DNA of 64,000 bases from Maridesulfovibrio sp. Lineage in GTDB: Bacteria > Desulfobacterota > Desulfovibrionia > Desulfovibrionales > Desulfovibrionaceae. This document shows, piece by piece, positions 34,899-43,203 of the stretch. A program made the position numbers and the translations under genes. The first letter of the stretch is position 1; every line of letters begins with the position of its first letter. Below the pieces are notes generated by a model. The model worked only from the letters and a program-made list of their open reading frames with translations. It was not told the origin of the DNA and did not search any database. Location of the stretch: NCBI RefSeq assembly GCF_963667685.1, contig NZ_OY763930.1, forward strand, positions 2,319,435 to 2,383,434, in the 5' to 3' direction.

Positions 34899-35922
34899 TT
34901 GCTTCCTCTTGATTCATGTCTTTGAATCTGTCCCACATGTCGTTCAGGAGATCTTGGACCCCATCGCTATGCAGGGCGGAAATGAAATAGATTTTCTGGC
35001 CGGCTTCCTCAGCTTTGGACTTGATAGCTTCCAGATCTTCTTCGGAAAGAAGGTCAATCTTGTTGATTACCCGTAACTGTGTTTTTTCTGCCATTTCCTC
35101 GTCAAAAACACGCAGTTCGTCATTGAGCATATTGAAGCCGTCCAGAGGATCTTCCAGACTCAAGTCTTCTGCACTCAGGATATGGACGAGGAATCTGGTC
35201 CGTTCCACATGCTTGAGGAAACGGTGGCCCAGCCCAAGACCTTCACTTGCGCCTTCAATCAGACCCGGAATATCGGCGATGACAAGTTTGTTACCCATGT
35301 CATCATCCACAACACCGAGGTTTGGTACAAGAGTAGTAAAGGGGTAGGCCGCAATTTTCGGTTTTGCAGCTGAAATTTTGGATATAAAAGTGGACTTCCC
35401 TGCATTAGGGAGACCGAGCAGACCTACGTCCGCGATGATTTTAAGCTGTAAGCGGATACGCTTTTCCTCTCCGGGGAATCCTTCTTCAGCCTGACGGGGG
35501 GTCTGGTTGGTGGAGGATTTGAAGTGGATGTTTCCGCGTCCGCCGTCACCGCCTTTGCAGATGACTATTTCTCGGCCTTCTTCAGTGAGGTCGGCGATAA
35601 GCTTTTCGCTGCCGTCTGCGGTGTTCACTTCGTAAACAAGTGTACCAAGGGGAAGATCAACAACCAGATCGTCTGCACCTCTTCCGTACTTGTCGCGGCC
35701 CTGTCCAGGTTCTCCGTTCTTCGCTTCATAGACTCGTTTGAGCCTGAAGTCGTAGAGAGTTAAGAGATTGGAGCTACCGCGCAGAATGAGGTCTCCACCT
35801 TTACCGCCGTCGCCGCCGCTGGGCCCGCCTTTAGGTATAAAACGTTCACGGCGAAAGGCTACACAGCCATTGCCGCCCTTACCGGAACGAACCGTAATTG
35901 TTGCTTCATCTATAAATTTCAT
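34864..35922 (-). CDS. obgE: GTPase ObgE/CgtA
   Basis: The 352-residue protein has the glycine-rich Obg fold (about 1-158, with FVDEATI-like start and GGDGGKGGDL), then a G domain with G1 GLPNAGKST near 167, G3 DIPGLIEGA near 213 and G4 NKID near 285. It lacks the C-terminal OCT domain and ends in an acidic tail. Obg acts on the 50S subunit in ribosome assembly and the stringent response. It follows rpmA by 288 bases, with a hairpin between, and overlaps proB. The order rplU-rpmA-obgE-proB is a common bacterial arrangement. Confidence 0.96.
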   Translation of the reverse strand: MKFIDEATITVRSGKGGNGCVAFRRERFIPKGGPSGGDGGKGGDLILRGSSNLLTLYDFRLKRVYEAKNGEPGQGRDKYGRGADDLVVDLPLGTLVYEVNTADGSEKLIADLTEEGREIVICKGGDGGRGNIHFKSSTNQTPRQAEEGFPGEEKRIRLQLKIIADVGLLGLPNAGKSTFISKISAAKPKIAAYPFTTLVPNLGVVDDDMGNKLVIADIPGLIEGASEGLGLGHRFLKHVERTRFLVHILSAEDLSLEDPLDGFNMLNDELRVFDEEMAEKTQLRVINKIDLLSEEDLEAIKSKAEEAGQKIYFISALHSDGVQDLLNDMWDRFKDMNQEEANEQDEQQDSDS

Positions 35923-35931
35923 AAGGATAAT

Positions 35932-36027
35932 TGCTGCGCTAAGCGCTTTTATAGGTGATTTCGCCTCCGGCGGCTCTCCGAGGGCGCTTTCAGCGGGACC
36001 AAAGGAGAAAATCCCTTTGGAATACCC
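35932..36027. repeat. Intergenic repeat, copy B
   Basis: The spacer before obgE holds TGCGCTAAGCGC, GGTGATTTCGCCTCCGGC, a 30-base insert absent from copy A, then AAAGGAGAAAATCCCTTTGG. Order and sequence of the blocks match the copy at 25323-25388. The AAAGG..CCTTTG part can fold on itself. Confidence 0.6.
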
Positions 36028-36151
36028 ATCAGGTTGTCACTCTGTTTGATCAGAAAAGACAGGTGGAATAATGAACACCTTCTTCAAACAGTCTGTAAAA
36101 TATTCTTTAACTGTTAGCGAGCCAACTTCGCTGTGGCAAAATAACACGAAA

Positions 36152-36187
36152 AGGCAGGGGACGCACAAAAGAATGCGACCCCTGCCT
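36152..36187 (-). terminator. Terminator or attenuator after rpmA
   Basis: AGGCAGGGG pairs with CCCCTGCCT, with GACGCA/TGCG extending the stem, followed by TTTTCG on the minus strand. Placed 23 bases after rpmA, it may lower expression of obgE and proB relative to the ribosomal protein genes. Confidence 0.75.
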
Positions 36188-36210
36188 GAAAAAGTGCTTT
36201 CGCCTGATGT

Positions 36211-36480
36211 CTAGGCTTCTGCAGGAACGATGTTTACTCTGGTTTTAACACGGTTTTTGCGTATGTACTTTTCGTACTCAACAACACCGTCAACAAGTGC
36301 AAACAAGGTCCAGTCTCTACCGGTGCCAACGTTTTTACCTGCGTGGACTTTGCTACCAACCTGGCGAACAAGAATGTTGCCAGCCAGTACTTCCTGACCA
36401 CCAAAACGTTTTACACCACGTCTTTGGGCATTACTATCGCGACCGTTTTTTGAGCTACCGCCCGCTTTCTTATGAGCCAT
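36211..36480 (-). CDS. rpmA: 50S ribosomal protein L27
   Basis: The 89-residue protein starts with [20 protein letters not shown] and continues with [10 protein letters not shown], the standard L27 N-terminus that reaches the peptidyl transferase centre. The rest ([16 protein letters not shown], then the Gly-rich [10 protein letters not shown]) matches the family over its full length. No N-terminal extension needing cleavage is present. It follows rplU by 33 bases with AGGAGG before the ATG and is co-transcribed with it. Confidence 0.98.
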   Translation of the reverse strand: MAHKKAGGSSKNGRDSNAQRRGVKRFGGQEVLAGNILVRQVGSKVHAGKNVGTGRDWTLFALVDGVVEYEKYIRKNRVKTRVNIVPAEA

Positions 36481-36513
36481 TATTAGCCTCCTTAGTAGGT
36501 TCTGTCGTCAAGC

Positions 36514-36825
36514 TTAAGCCTGAATGGCTTCAACTTTGATTCTGGTGTAGTCCTGACGATGACCCTGTTTGGTCTGAGAGTCTTTCCTGCGTCTTTTCTT
36601 GAAGACAACGATCTTTTTATCACGACCGTGTTCCACGATAGAGCAAGAAACCTTAGCACCTTCAACATAAGGAGCACCGATTTTAACGTCTTCGCCCTGA
36701 CCAATAAGAAGAATTTTATCCAGATCGACTTTTGTGCCTGCTTCAGCGTCCATCTTCTGGACATTGAGTTCCAGACCTTCTTCAACGCGGAACTGCTTGC
36801 CGCCAGTCTCAATTATTGCATACAT
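36514..36825 (-). CDS. rplU: 50S ribosomal protein L21
   Basis: The 103-residue protein begins MYAIIETGGKQFRV, the standard L21 start. The C-terminal half has the KRRRKDSQTKQGHRQDYT basic region that binds 23S rRNA. Full length. GGAGG precedes the ATG. First gene of the rplU-rpmA-obgE-proB cluster; its promoter should lie in the 70 bases between it and the end of the radical SAM fusion gene, in the same direction. Confidence 0.98.
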   Translation of the reverse strand: MYAIIETGGKQFRVEEGLELNVQKMDAEAGTKVDLDKILLIGQGEDVKIGAPYVEGAKVSCSIVEHGRDKKIVVFKKRRRKDSQTKQGHRQDYTRIKVEAIQA

Positions 36826-36894
36826 TTTTTGCTTACCTCCGTCACGTAAGAGAGGGGAAGATATTCGTATACAGGTGGAAAAGTCAAGTAGCTT

Positions 36895-39800
36895 TTAAAC
36901 TTTTTTTTCACAATCTGTCATCGACCCCAGAAGTTGCATCACAGGATGCTGATCGCCCTTGCTTATTCTTATAACCGGGCAATTGCGTCCCATGCACTCT
37001 TTATTAATTTTCATTTGATCACACAGTATATGCGCATCTGCCTTAAGGCGCAAGCCCAGAACTTCTTCGGATACCTGCGACGCGGCTTTAAGTGCCAGCC
37101 AGCAGTCCCGCTGGCAGCAGCGAGCTGCTTCAATATCCGCAATGAGTTTAAGGGCGGCGAGAGTTCCTTTCTGGGCAATGGAGCGCCGTGACGCCGTTAA
37201 CGGGGTTGCTTCCAGAATAGCACTCATGGCTGTGCCTACGCCGATGGCCGCTCCGCAGATTCCCATGAACCCGCAGAAGCCTCCGGCGACTTTCGCGCCG
37301 CGCGATATTGCCGTATCTATGACCCTGTCGTCAATAGTTCCGCCCGAATTTCTGTAGGCAGTTACGATCACACCCGGAACAAGCGCGTGATGTTCAGGTC
37401 CGTGCATAGGTATTGAAGGATGGTTTCTGGCTTTAACCATTAGGGTTATCATATCTTTTTCAGTACTTGATTTGAGAAGGTGCGGCAGCACTGTCATGCC
37501 GTCTTCACTGTGGCATTTATCACAGACAAAGTGTCCGTTTGTACAATGAGCGTTCGCTTCATGCTTTTCACCGCAAAACGCGCAGGCCATTTCTCGGGAT
37601 TCAGTCAGATATTCCAGGTCCACCCCGCAGACCATACACCCTTCCATACTCTTGAGGGAAACCGATGCATGTGCCACAGCTGATTTCGGTTCAGGCTTGT
37701 CAAAGGAATCCGGAGTGGGGCAGCAGCATGATTCCCCGATAAAAATATTACTGACCGCACCGTTTTCATTTATAATGAACAACTGCTCACCAAGAAGATC
37801 TGCCTCCAGTTTCGGGAGTTCGGCTACAGTTCCAGGAGTCAAGATTCTTCCACTGGCGGTGATGGCCGTTTTCAGAGGGCCTCTGTAGACGGCTTTTATC
37901 TTTACATCCTCACTGGGCTTACGGGCGGAGAAGGTTAGCGAATAGAACTGGTGCCCACCCACTGTACGGTATGGGAATCGCTTGATCATGAGCAGGGACT
38001 CAAATCCGGCTTCCTCCAGCAGCCCGCAAAGATTTTTCTGGGTCTGGGCACCGGCAATGCATTCGCCATGCAGTGCGTCGTCATTGCGGATTTCTGGTCC
38101 GGGTTCCGTTTCACAGACCACGTCTGAAATAGTCAGGCGTCCCCCGGGTTTGAGCACACGGAACATTTCTGAAAAAGTACGCCGTTTATCTATGGAAAGG
38201 TTGAGCACACAGTTGGAAAGTAAAAGGTCGGCTGCGTTTTCTTCAAGAGGCAGAGTTTCAAGATAGCCCTTGCGGAAGTCCATGTTATCGTAACCAAGAT
38301 TCGAAGCCACCGCGGACTGGCCGTTACGGGCATGGTCCAGCATAGGGTCGAGCATGTCGATTCCGGTGACCTTACCTTTGGGGCCTACCAGTTTTGCGGC
38401 GATAAAGCACTCAATGCCGCGTCCGCTTCCCAAGTCTACCACGTGCTCGCCTTCAACAATAGACGCATCCATGACCGGAGAACCGCAGCCGTAACCACGG
38501 AAACGGTACGTTTCGGGTATGTGGGCCATTAGAGCCGGGTCATAACATGCCGGATTGAGAATATCTTCTTTAGCTGTATCCGCTGCCTCGGTATAAAAGT
38601 CTTTAACTACTGCAAGGCTGTTGTTGCCAGCCACTGCAAGCAGACAGTTAGTGTGGGTCAAAGCGACTGCACCGTGCCCGGAACAGCGGTCCAACTTATC
38701 TCCCATTTTGAGACGCAGCTGCGGTGTTTCCCTGGTTTCGAACTCAGATGCCTTACGGGTTATCAGTTCAAGTGCCAGCTTTTCGTATATGGCACTGTAC
38801 GGGTCATCACCGATGAAACTTTGCTTGTGCATATAGCTGTGGTCGGTGTCGCCGCCGCCAAGGATTAACTTGAAAGGAGTTTTGAGATTTTTCCCACTGC
38901 TTTTACGTATGCTTTCAAGGATTGAGCTTTCCTTCCAGGTCTGCTCTAATCCTCCGTTTAGTGGGGTGAAGAGCTGGTCGATGCCTACTGTGGCAGCAGA
39001 AGGATAGATGTTTCCGTCAGGATCTACAGCCAGTGATTCCCACCCGGCTGTTGAACCGTCATGAATTGTTCCGCAGGGGGCGAAAATCATGCTTTTAACC
39101 GCTTCGATATTGTCGATGGTGACTCCGTCTCTCTTGCCTGTCTCCCATGCTTCAAGAAGGTGCGGATAAATTGTTTCAGGCTTAACAAATTGCTGAGATT
39201 CACCTCGCCCGCGGACAAAATACCACATAAAATGAACGTTGGTGGCTCCTGTTCGGGCTGCGAACTCCACAACATCTTTCATCTGTGCGACATTTGTTTT
39301 GGTCACACACATGGACAGGGTAAAAGGAATCCCCTGTGCTGAAAGCCATTTCAGATTTTTCTCCAAGGCTGCGAACATGCCTTTGCCACGCAGCTTATCG
39401 TGCGTTTCGCCGATACCGTCGACGCTGATCTGTAGATGTAAACGGCTGAAATCGTATCTATGGGCGGAAAAAAAATTCTTAACTGCCAATCCGTTAGTTA
39501 AAACAGCAACGTGGCTGGACTCTATTTCCAGCATACGTTCCAGAATTTCAGGCAATCCTTTATGGACCAGCGGTTCTCCACCGGTAATGGCAAACATTTT
39601 ACACCCAAGTAGATCAGCCTGCGCGGTGAGATCCAGAATCTGCTCAGTTGCCATTTCCCGGTTTGCATCAGGGGAGGACGAAAATAAACAGTGGGTACAG
39701 GCCATGTTGCAGTGGTCCGTGATGTGGAACCATAATTCGCGCAGGGTCTCTGTCCTAAGCAGCCCGTATCTTCCGGGATAGACTGTCTTGTCAGCATCCG

Positions 39801-39981
39801 GCAGCCGTTTAAGAAAGCGTTGCTCTTCTAAAGAGAGCTTCGTTGATTTATCTTTGAAAAGTTTGTTTAAAAGCCTGTCTCCGGCAGGGGTGGGGACAAA
39901 CCAGTCCGGTGATTCCGGCCTCAGGTATACGGGAATATCGTTATGGATAATTCTGGTCCATTCGGAAATATTGAAGGACAA
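36895..39981 (-). CDS. Radical SAM / ArsM-like methyltransferase / DUF5714 fusion protein
   Basis: The 1028-residue protein joins three parts. (1) Radical SAM domain, about 85-330: CNMACTHC (Cys91, 95, 98) and TGGEP (133-137). (2) SAM-dependent methyltransferase, about 490-690: motif I VVDLGSGRG (514-522), with Cys499, Cys591 (SNCVLNLS) and Cys641 (GECIAGA) placed as in arsenite methyltransferases. A CCC run follows (752-754). (3) DUF5714, about 780-1005: zinc-ribbon CMVC, CAFC, CDKC pairs, then MHGPEHH, GGFCGFMGICGAA, RCCQRDC and CMGRNCP. Activity unknown; a metalloid or thiol substrate is suggested by the Cys pattern. A single gene upstream of rplU. Confidence 0.85.
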   Translation of the reverse strand: MSFNISEWTRIIHNDIPVYLRPESPDWFVPTPAGDRLLNKLFKDKSTKLSLEEQRFLKRLPDADKTVYPGRYGLLRTETLRELWFHITDHCNMACTHCLFSSSPDANREMATEQILDLTAQADLLGCKMFAITGGEPLVHKGLPEILERMLEIESSHVAVLTNGLAVKNFFSAHRYDFSRLHLQISVDGIGETHDKLRGKGMFAALEKNLKWLSAQGIPFTLSMCVTKTNVAQMKDVVEFAARTGATNVHFMWYFVRGRGESQQFVKPETIYPHLLEAWETGKRDGVTIDNIEAVKSMIFAPCGTIHDGSTAGWESLAVDPDGNIYPSAATVGIDQLFTPLNGGLEQTWKESSILESIRKSSGKNLKTPFKLILGGGDTDHSYMHKQSFIGDDPYSAIYEKLALELITRKASEFETRETPQLRLKMGDKLDRCSGHGAVALTHTNCLLAVAGNNSLAVVKDFYTEAADTAKEDILNPACYDPALMAHIPETYRFRGYGCGSPVMDASIVEGEHVVDLGSGRGIECFIAAKLVGPKGKVTGIDMLDPMLDHARNGQSAVASNLGYDNMDFRKGYLETLPLEENAADLLLSNCVLNLSIDKRRTFSEMFRVLKPGGRLTISDVVCETEPGPEIRNDDALHGECIAGAQTQKNLCGLLEEAGFESLLMIKRFPYRTVGGHQFYSLTFSARKPSEDVKIKAVYRGPLKTAITASGRILTPGTVAELPKLEADLLGEQLFIINENGAVSNIFIGESCCCPTPDSFDKPEPKSAVAHASVSLKSMEGCMVCGVDLEYLTESREMACAFCGEKHEANAHCTNGHFVCDKCHSEDGMTVLPHLLKSSTEKDMITLMVKARNHPSIPMHGPEHHALVPGVIVTAYRNSGGTIDDRVIDTAISRGAKVAGGFCGFMGICGAAIGVGTAMSAILEATPLTASRRSIAQKGTLAALKLIADIEAARCCQRDCWLALKAASQVSEEVLGLRLKADAHILCDQMKINKECMGRNCPVIRISKGDQHPVMQLLGSMTDCEKKV

Positions 39982-40055
39982 TTCCGGTCTCCTTGGAAGA
40001 AAAGATGTATAAGGGAATCTTTGAATAAAGAATAAATTTTACCTATCTATTGGCC

Positions 40056-40799
40056 TTAGATCAAGGCCCGGGACAGGGTCAGTACGTCGACGCGAATAGC
40101 CCCGGCCTCAATAAGGCTTCGGGCGCACTCGTCGACAGTTGATCCGGTGGTATAAACATCATCAATGAGCAATATTTTTCTGTCCGCAACGGATGCACGG
40201 TCTGCAATAAATGCGCTGAGTAGATTGGTTCGCCTTTCCGCACCGCTTAGGCTGGTTTGGGGGATTGTTTTGCGTATCCTGATCAGGGCGCTGTCCGAGA
40301 GATTTATCCCGGTAGCGGCGGAAGCTCCCCGGGCAAGGATCAGGGATTGGTTGAATCCTCGTTCCCGCAGTCTGGAAGTATGCAGTGGAACCGGTATGAT
40401 CAGATCTGGGAGTTTTTCCAAAGGTATTCTGGTACATAATTCGCCGATGAATTGTTGGAAAAGCGAATTATATCCGTAATGGTCGTTGAATTTCCATTTT
40501 ATGATAATTTCGCGCAGCAGACCTGAGTGCATGCCGTAGAAATTCAGGCTGCTGAAGTTTCTGGAAGAGGCCTGGCAATTACTGCATAGCAGCTTCTCCG
40601 CATTTTGGGATTTCAATTCTGCGCCGCAAAAAACACAGGTGCTGTGATTGTTCAGGATGATGGAAGACATGCAGCTTCTGCATAAACCTCTTTCGGTCAA
40701 GATACGCTGGCAGGCCGGACAGCGTCTCTCACTAAGTCCTTCTTTCAGGCTCTTCAGAGCTGATATGGGCGAAAAATATCTGATTAGCTGTGAGAGCAT
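40056..40799 (-). CDS. comF: ComF family phosphoribosyltransferase-like protein
   Basis: The 247-residue protein has an N-terminal zinc-binding part with CPAC, CRSC, CVFC and CSNC pairs (about 33-80) and a type I phosphoribosyltransferase domain with IDDVYTTGSTVDEC near residue 217, the PRPP loop. ComF proteins support DNA uptake or recombination in naturally competent bacteria; their enzymatic reaction is not settled. It starts 11 bases after the CheY-like gene stop and is the last gene of the seven-gene minus-strand run. In species without known competence it is still widespread. Confidence 0.93.
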   Translation of the reverse strand: MLSQLIRYFSPISALKSLKEGLSERRCPACQRILTERGLCRSCMSSIILNNHSTCVFCGAELKSQNAEKLLCSNCQASSRNFSSLNFYGMHSGLLREIIIKWKFNDHYGYNSLFQQFIGELCTRIPLEKLPDLIIPVPLHTSRLRERGFNQSLILARGASAATGINLSDSALIRIRKTIPQTSLSGAERRTNLLSAFIADRASVADRKILLIDDVYTTGSTVDECARSLIEAGAIRVDVLTLSRALI

Positions 40800-40810
40800 T
40801 GGGGTGCTTC

Positions 40811-41185
40811 TTAGCTGTATTCTTCGACCAGCTGGAACAGCTTGTCTTTCATGATCGGCTTAAGTAGGAAATTGTTGTAACCATATTCAATGCACTTTTT
40901 GAGAACTGCTTCATTGTCTCCGGTCGTCATGGCTATGATCGGTATGGTGCTTCCGGTTTCACGAATTTTTGCCACGACTTCCGTACCGTCCATTTCCGGC
41001 ATATGGACATCCATGAAAACCAGATCGAATTGTCCTTCCATGATTTTCTGCAAGGCTTCACGTCCGTCAGTGGCAAATTGCGCAGTTATGCCCAGTTTAC
41101 CAAGGTAGGTCTTCATGACCAACCGCATGGGGACCGAATCTTCAGCCACCAGCACTTTCAGTCTTGAAATATTGTCAGCATCCAT
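40811..41185 (-). CDS. Single-domain response regulator (CheY-like)
   Basis: The 124-residue receiver domain has the acidic pocket (AEDS, residues 15-16), the phosphorylation site Asp59 in MDVHMP, the Thr switch in MTTGDN near 87 and Lys in FLLKPI near 108. No output domain. It starts 11 bases inside the end of the flavoprotein gene, so translation is coupled. No histidine kinase is nearby, so its partner is unknown. It may act in chemotaxis-like signalling or phosphotransfer. Confidence 0.93.
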   Translation of the reverse strand: MDADNISRLKVLVAEDSVPMRLVMKTYLGKLGITAQFATDGREALQKIMEGQFDLVFMDVHMPEMDGTEVVAKIRETGSTIPIIAMTTGDNEAVLKKCIEYGYNNFLLKPIMKDKLFQLVEEYS

Positions 41186-41783
41186 CTTTTAGAGTCCTTT
41201 TCCATGCAAGTTCTCCGGACCTGGTCATGATCGCACATTTGTCTTGACTATTCTTCAAATCATGCGGCTCGTCTATTCCCCGGAAGGTGATGGCTGGCTG
41301 TAGTTTAGATTTAAAGAACCTGAGAAAGAATTTAAGCGAAAGCTCTGCCCCTTCGAAAAGTTTTTCACCTTGGGGTCTTCCTGCGACCATACAGGCATAT
41401 GCCGGACGCTCGGCAAGATCGAACATGAAGTCTGATTTGTCAGCTGTCGCTTCAAAGGCCCATTGTCCACGGTCTATAAAAGTTTTCAACCGTGAGGGTA
41501 GATGATAAAAATAAATAGGTGCGGAGAAAAAAGTGAAGGGTGCGTCTATGATTTTCTGATACAGCTCTTGTGCATTGTCCTGTGCGGCAAAGATACAGCG
41601 GTGCGCTTCCGTTGTGCGGCATTTTAGGCAGCCGATGCAGTGCTTGAAATCCATATCTCCGAGCACGATGGTTTCCGCATTACCTCCGGCAGACTTAATC
41701 CCTTGCAGAAACAGGTCGGCAGCAAGGTCGCTGTTGCCTTGGCGGTGGTGGCTGCATTTGAATATGACCGGTAGCTGTTCCAT
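41175..41783 (-). CDS. NADPH-dependent FMN reductase-like flavoprotein
   Basis: The 202-residue protein has a flavodoxin-like fold of the FMN_red family: a first strand with SHHRQGNSDLAADLF (FMN phosphate loop), a CIGCLKC motif near residue 43 typical of the iron-sulfur flavoprotein-like branch, and APIYFYHLPSRLKTFIDR (FMN isoalloxazine loop). The ATG at 41783 has AAAAGGATT upstream and lies one base after the stop of the UGA-containing gene. A redox role is likely; partner unknown. It overlaps the CheY-like gene by 11 bases. Confidence 0.85.
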   Translation of the reverse strand: MEQLPVIFKCSHHRQGNSDLAADLFLQGIKSAGGNAETIVLGDMDFKHCIGCLKCRTTEAHRCIFAAQDNAQELYQKIIDAPFTFFSAPIYFYHLPSRLKTFIDRGQWAFEATADKSDFMFDLAERPAYACMVAGRPQGEKLFEGAELSLKFFLRFFKSKLQPAITFRGIDEPHDLKNSQDKCAIMTRSGELAWKRTLKDGC

Positions 41784-41784
41784 C

Positions 41785-42027
41785 CTAATCCTTTTTTTTG
41801 CCTCTGGGGAATTTGGAGCGGAAGACCGCGCGGACGTGGTCTTCCTCCTCAAATATTTCAAGGTCCCATTCGGGAAGTATTTGGAGCTGATGACGCAACT
41901 GATCCTCCGTACCTTTATCGACAAGGGCGGTGATCACATCTGTTCGCGCAAAACGGAGATACCAACCTACCTCCAGTCCAACGCCTCAGCACTTATTGCG
42001 TACATCAACCAACTTTTCTTCGCTCAT
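41785..42027 (-). CDS. Candidate selenoprotein: 80-codon gene with an in-frame UGA (Sec14)
   Basis: Translation from ATG 42027 gives MSEEKLVDVRNKC, then an in-frame TGA at 41988-41986 (codon 14), then an open frame of 66 further codons to TAG at 41787-41785. Read through as Sec, the product has 80 residues with a Cys-Sec-Gly motif near the N-terminus and an acidic C-terminal half. Exactly 11 bases after UGA begins a 7-bp hairpin with a GGTTGG loop (separate entry). The frame fits the operon: 13 bases after the MBL gene and one base before the next ATG. Weak RBS GGGAA. An ordinary nonsense mutation is the alternative. Confidence 0.75.
41955..41974 (-). promoter_or_regulatory. Bacterial SECIS-like stem-loop
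   Basis: On the minus strand GGAGGTA pairs with TATCTCC (one G-T wobble) around the loop GGTTGG. The stem begins 11 bases after the UGA codon, the spacing of the upper stem-loop in E. coli fdhF, and the loop starts GGU as there. It lies inside the coding sequence, as bacterial SECIS elements must. Confidence 0.65.
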
Positions 42028-42040
42028 TTTTCATTCCCGG

Positions 42041-42667
42041 CTAAATATGAACGCCGCTGAAGTAAGGATTGTGGTTTATTTCATCTCCCACAGAAGTGGA
42101 AGGTCCGTGTCCTGCATAAAGCTCGGTTTCCGCTGGAAGGGTGAATATTTTTTCACGAACAGCAGTAAGCAAATCTTCAGTACATCCATAGGGAAAGTCG
42201 GTCCTGCCGATGGAGCGGCGGAAAATCAAATCGCCGACAAAAGCGGATTTCAAGGCCGGGAAATGAAAAGTAAGGCTGCCCGGAGTGTGGCCGGGTGTAG
42301 AGTAGATTTTACATTCCAGACCGATCAGTTCCGTTTCACCTTCACCGATGTGCTCGAATTCGAATTCCGGAACTTCGGGATAACCCATGAGACCGCCGCG
42401 GCCTACCTGCGTATCCATCAGCACGAGGTCGTCATTTGAAGCATAAATCTGTTTTCCGGTTGCATCAGCAAGGGCTTTATTGCCAAGGGTGTGGTCAAAG
42501 TGCAGGTGTGTATTGAGGATGCGCTCCAGTTCGACCCCGGTCTTTTTCAGGAAAGAAAGTACGCGGCTGGGATCTCCCCCCGGATCGATGGCAATAGCTT
42601 TATTTCCGTTAACAATGACAAAACAGTTGGTCTCGAGGGGACCGAGGGGAAAAATCTTGATTTCCAT
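42041..42667 (-). CDS. MBL-fold hydrolase, glyoxalase II-like
   Basis: The 208-residue protein has the full metal-site set: THLHFDH near residue 53 (HxHxDH), STPGHTPG near 125, FVGDLIF near 143 and AGHGP near 185. These mark a glyoxalase II/hydroxyacylglutathione hydrolase-like or persulfide dioxygenase-like enzyme; the family cannot be split from sequence alone. The start ATG shares a base with the stop of the nitroreductase gene (TAATG), so translation is coupled. It precedes the UGA-containing gene by 13 bases. Confidence 0.88.
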   Translation of the reverse strand: MEIKIFPLGPLETNCFVIVNGNKAIAIDPGGDPSRVLSFLKKTGVELERILNTHLHFDHTLGNKALADATGKQIYASNDDLVLMDTQVGRGGLMGYPEVPEFEFEHIGEGETELIGLECKIYSTPGHTPGSLTFHFPALKSAFVGDLIFRRSIGRTDFPYGCTEDLLTAVREKIFTLPAETELYAGHGPSTSVGDEINHNPYFSGVHI

Positions 42668-43185
42668 TAAAAATCCTCCAGCATATATTCAGAGAGTTCG
42701 TTACGTGTTGCACTGCCTTTCTGATCCGGGTGGCCGGTGGCAATGACTACCTGTAGTTCGTAGCGGTCCGCAGGCAGATTCAATTTATCCAGCACCTTAT
42801 CCTGCTGGTTTACTATTTCACCAAGCCAGACAGTTCCAAGACCGAGTGAATGGGCGGCCAGCATCATGTTCTGTATGCAGGCTCCGGCTCCCTGATGGTC
42901 TTTCATTTCGCTGTACGTGGCTTCTTTATCCAAAAAAATGCAGATCAGCGCCTTTGCTGCTTTTACTATGTGTCCATATTTGGTGCACTCTGCGAGAGAC
43001 TCGGCACGCGCATCATCGTCATGTATAACGAGAAAACGGTATGGCTGGTTATTGAGACCGCTCGGGGCCCAGCGCCCTGCATCGAGAATTGTGGCAATGT
43101 CTTTCCGGTCAACAGGATCATTTGTAAATTTCCTGATTGAACGGCGCCCGCGCAGCGCATCCAGTACGGGATTGCTTTTAGTCAT
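42667..43185 (-). CDS. Nitroreductase family protein
   Basis: The 172-residue FMN-dependent oxidoreductase has RRSIRKFTNDPV near the N-terminus, the GRWAPSGLNNQPYRF FMN loop near residue 37, GACIQNMMLAAHSLGLGT near 100 and IATGHPDQ near the end. It has the length of the small dimeric nitroreductase group. Such enzymes use NAD(P)H to reduce flavins, nitro compounds or quinones; the natural substrate is unknown. It starts 18 bases after the EF-hand gene and overlaps the MBL gene by one base, so it belongs to the packed redox operon. Confidence 0.92.
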   Translation of the reverse strand: MTKSNPVLDALRGRRSIRKFTNDPVDRKDIATILDAGRWAPSGLNNQPYRFLVIHDDDARAESLAECTKYGHIVKAAKALICIFLDKEATYSEMKDHQGAGACIQNMMLAAHSLGLGTVWLGEIVNQQDKVLDKLNLPADRYELQVVIATGHPDQKGSATRNELSEYMLEDF

Positions 43186-43203
43186 ATGAATTACTCCGTA
43201 CCA

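Noticed and set aside
41575..42060. Plus-strand 161-codon open frame opposite the candidate selenoprotein
   Set aside because: It runs antisense through the flavoprotein gene and the UGA-containing gene, has no ribosome site and reads like shadow translation.
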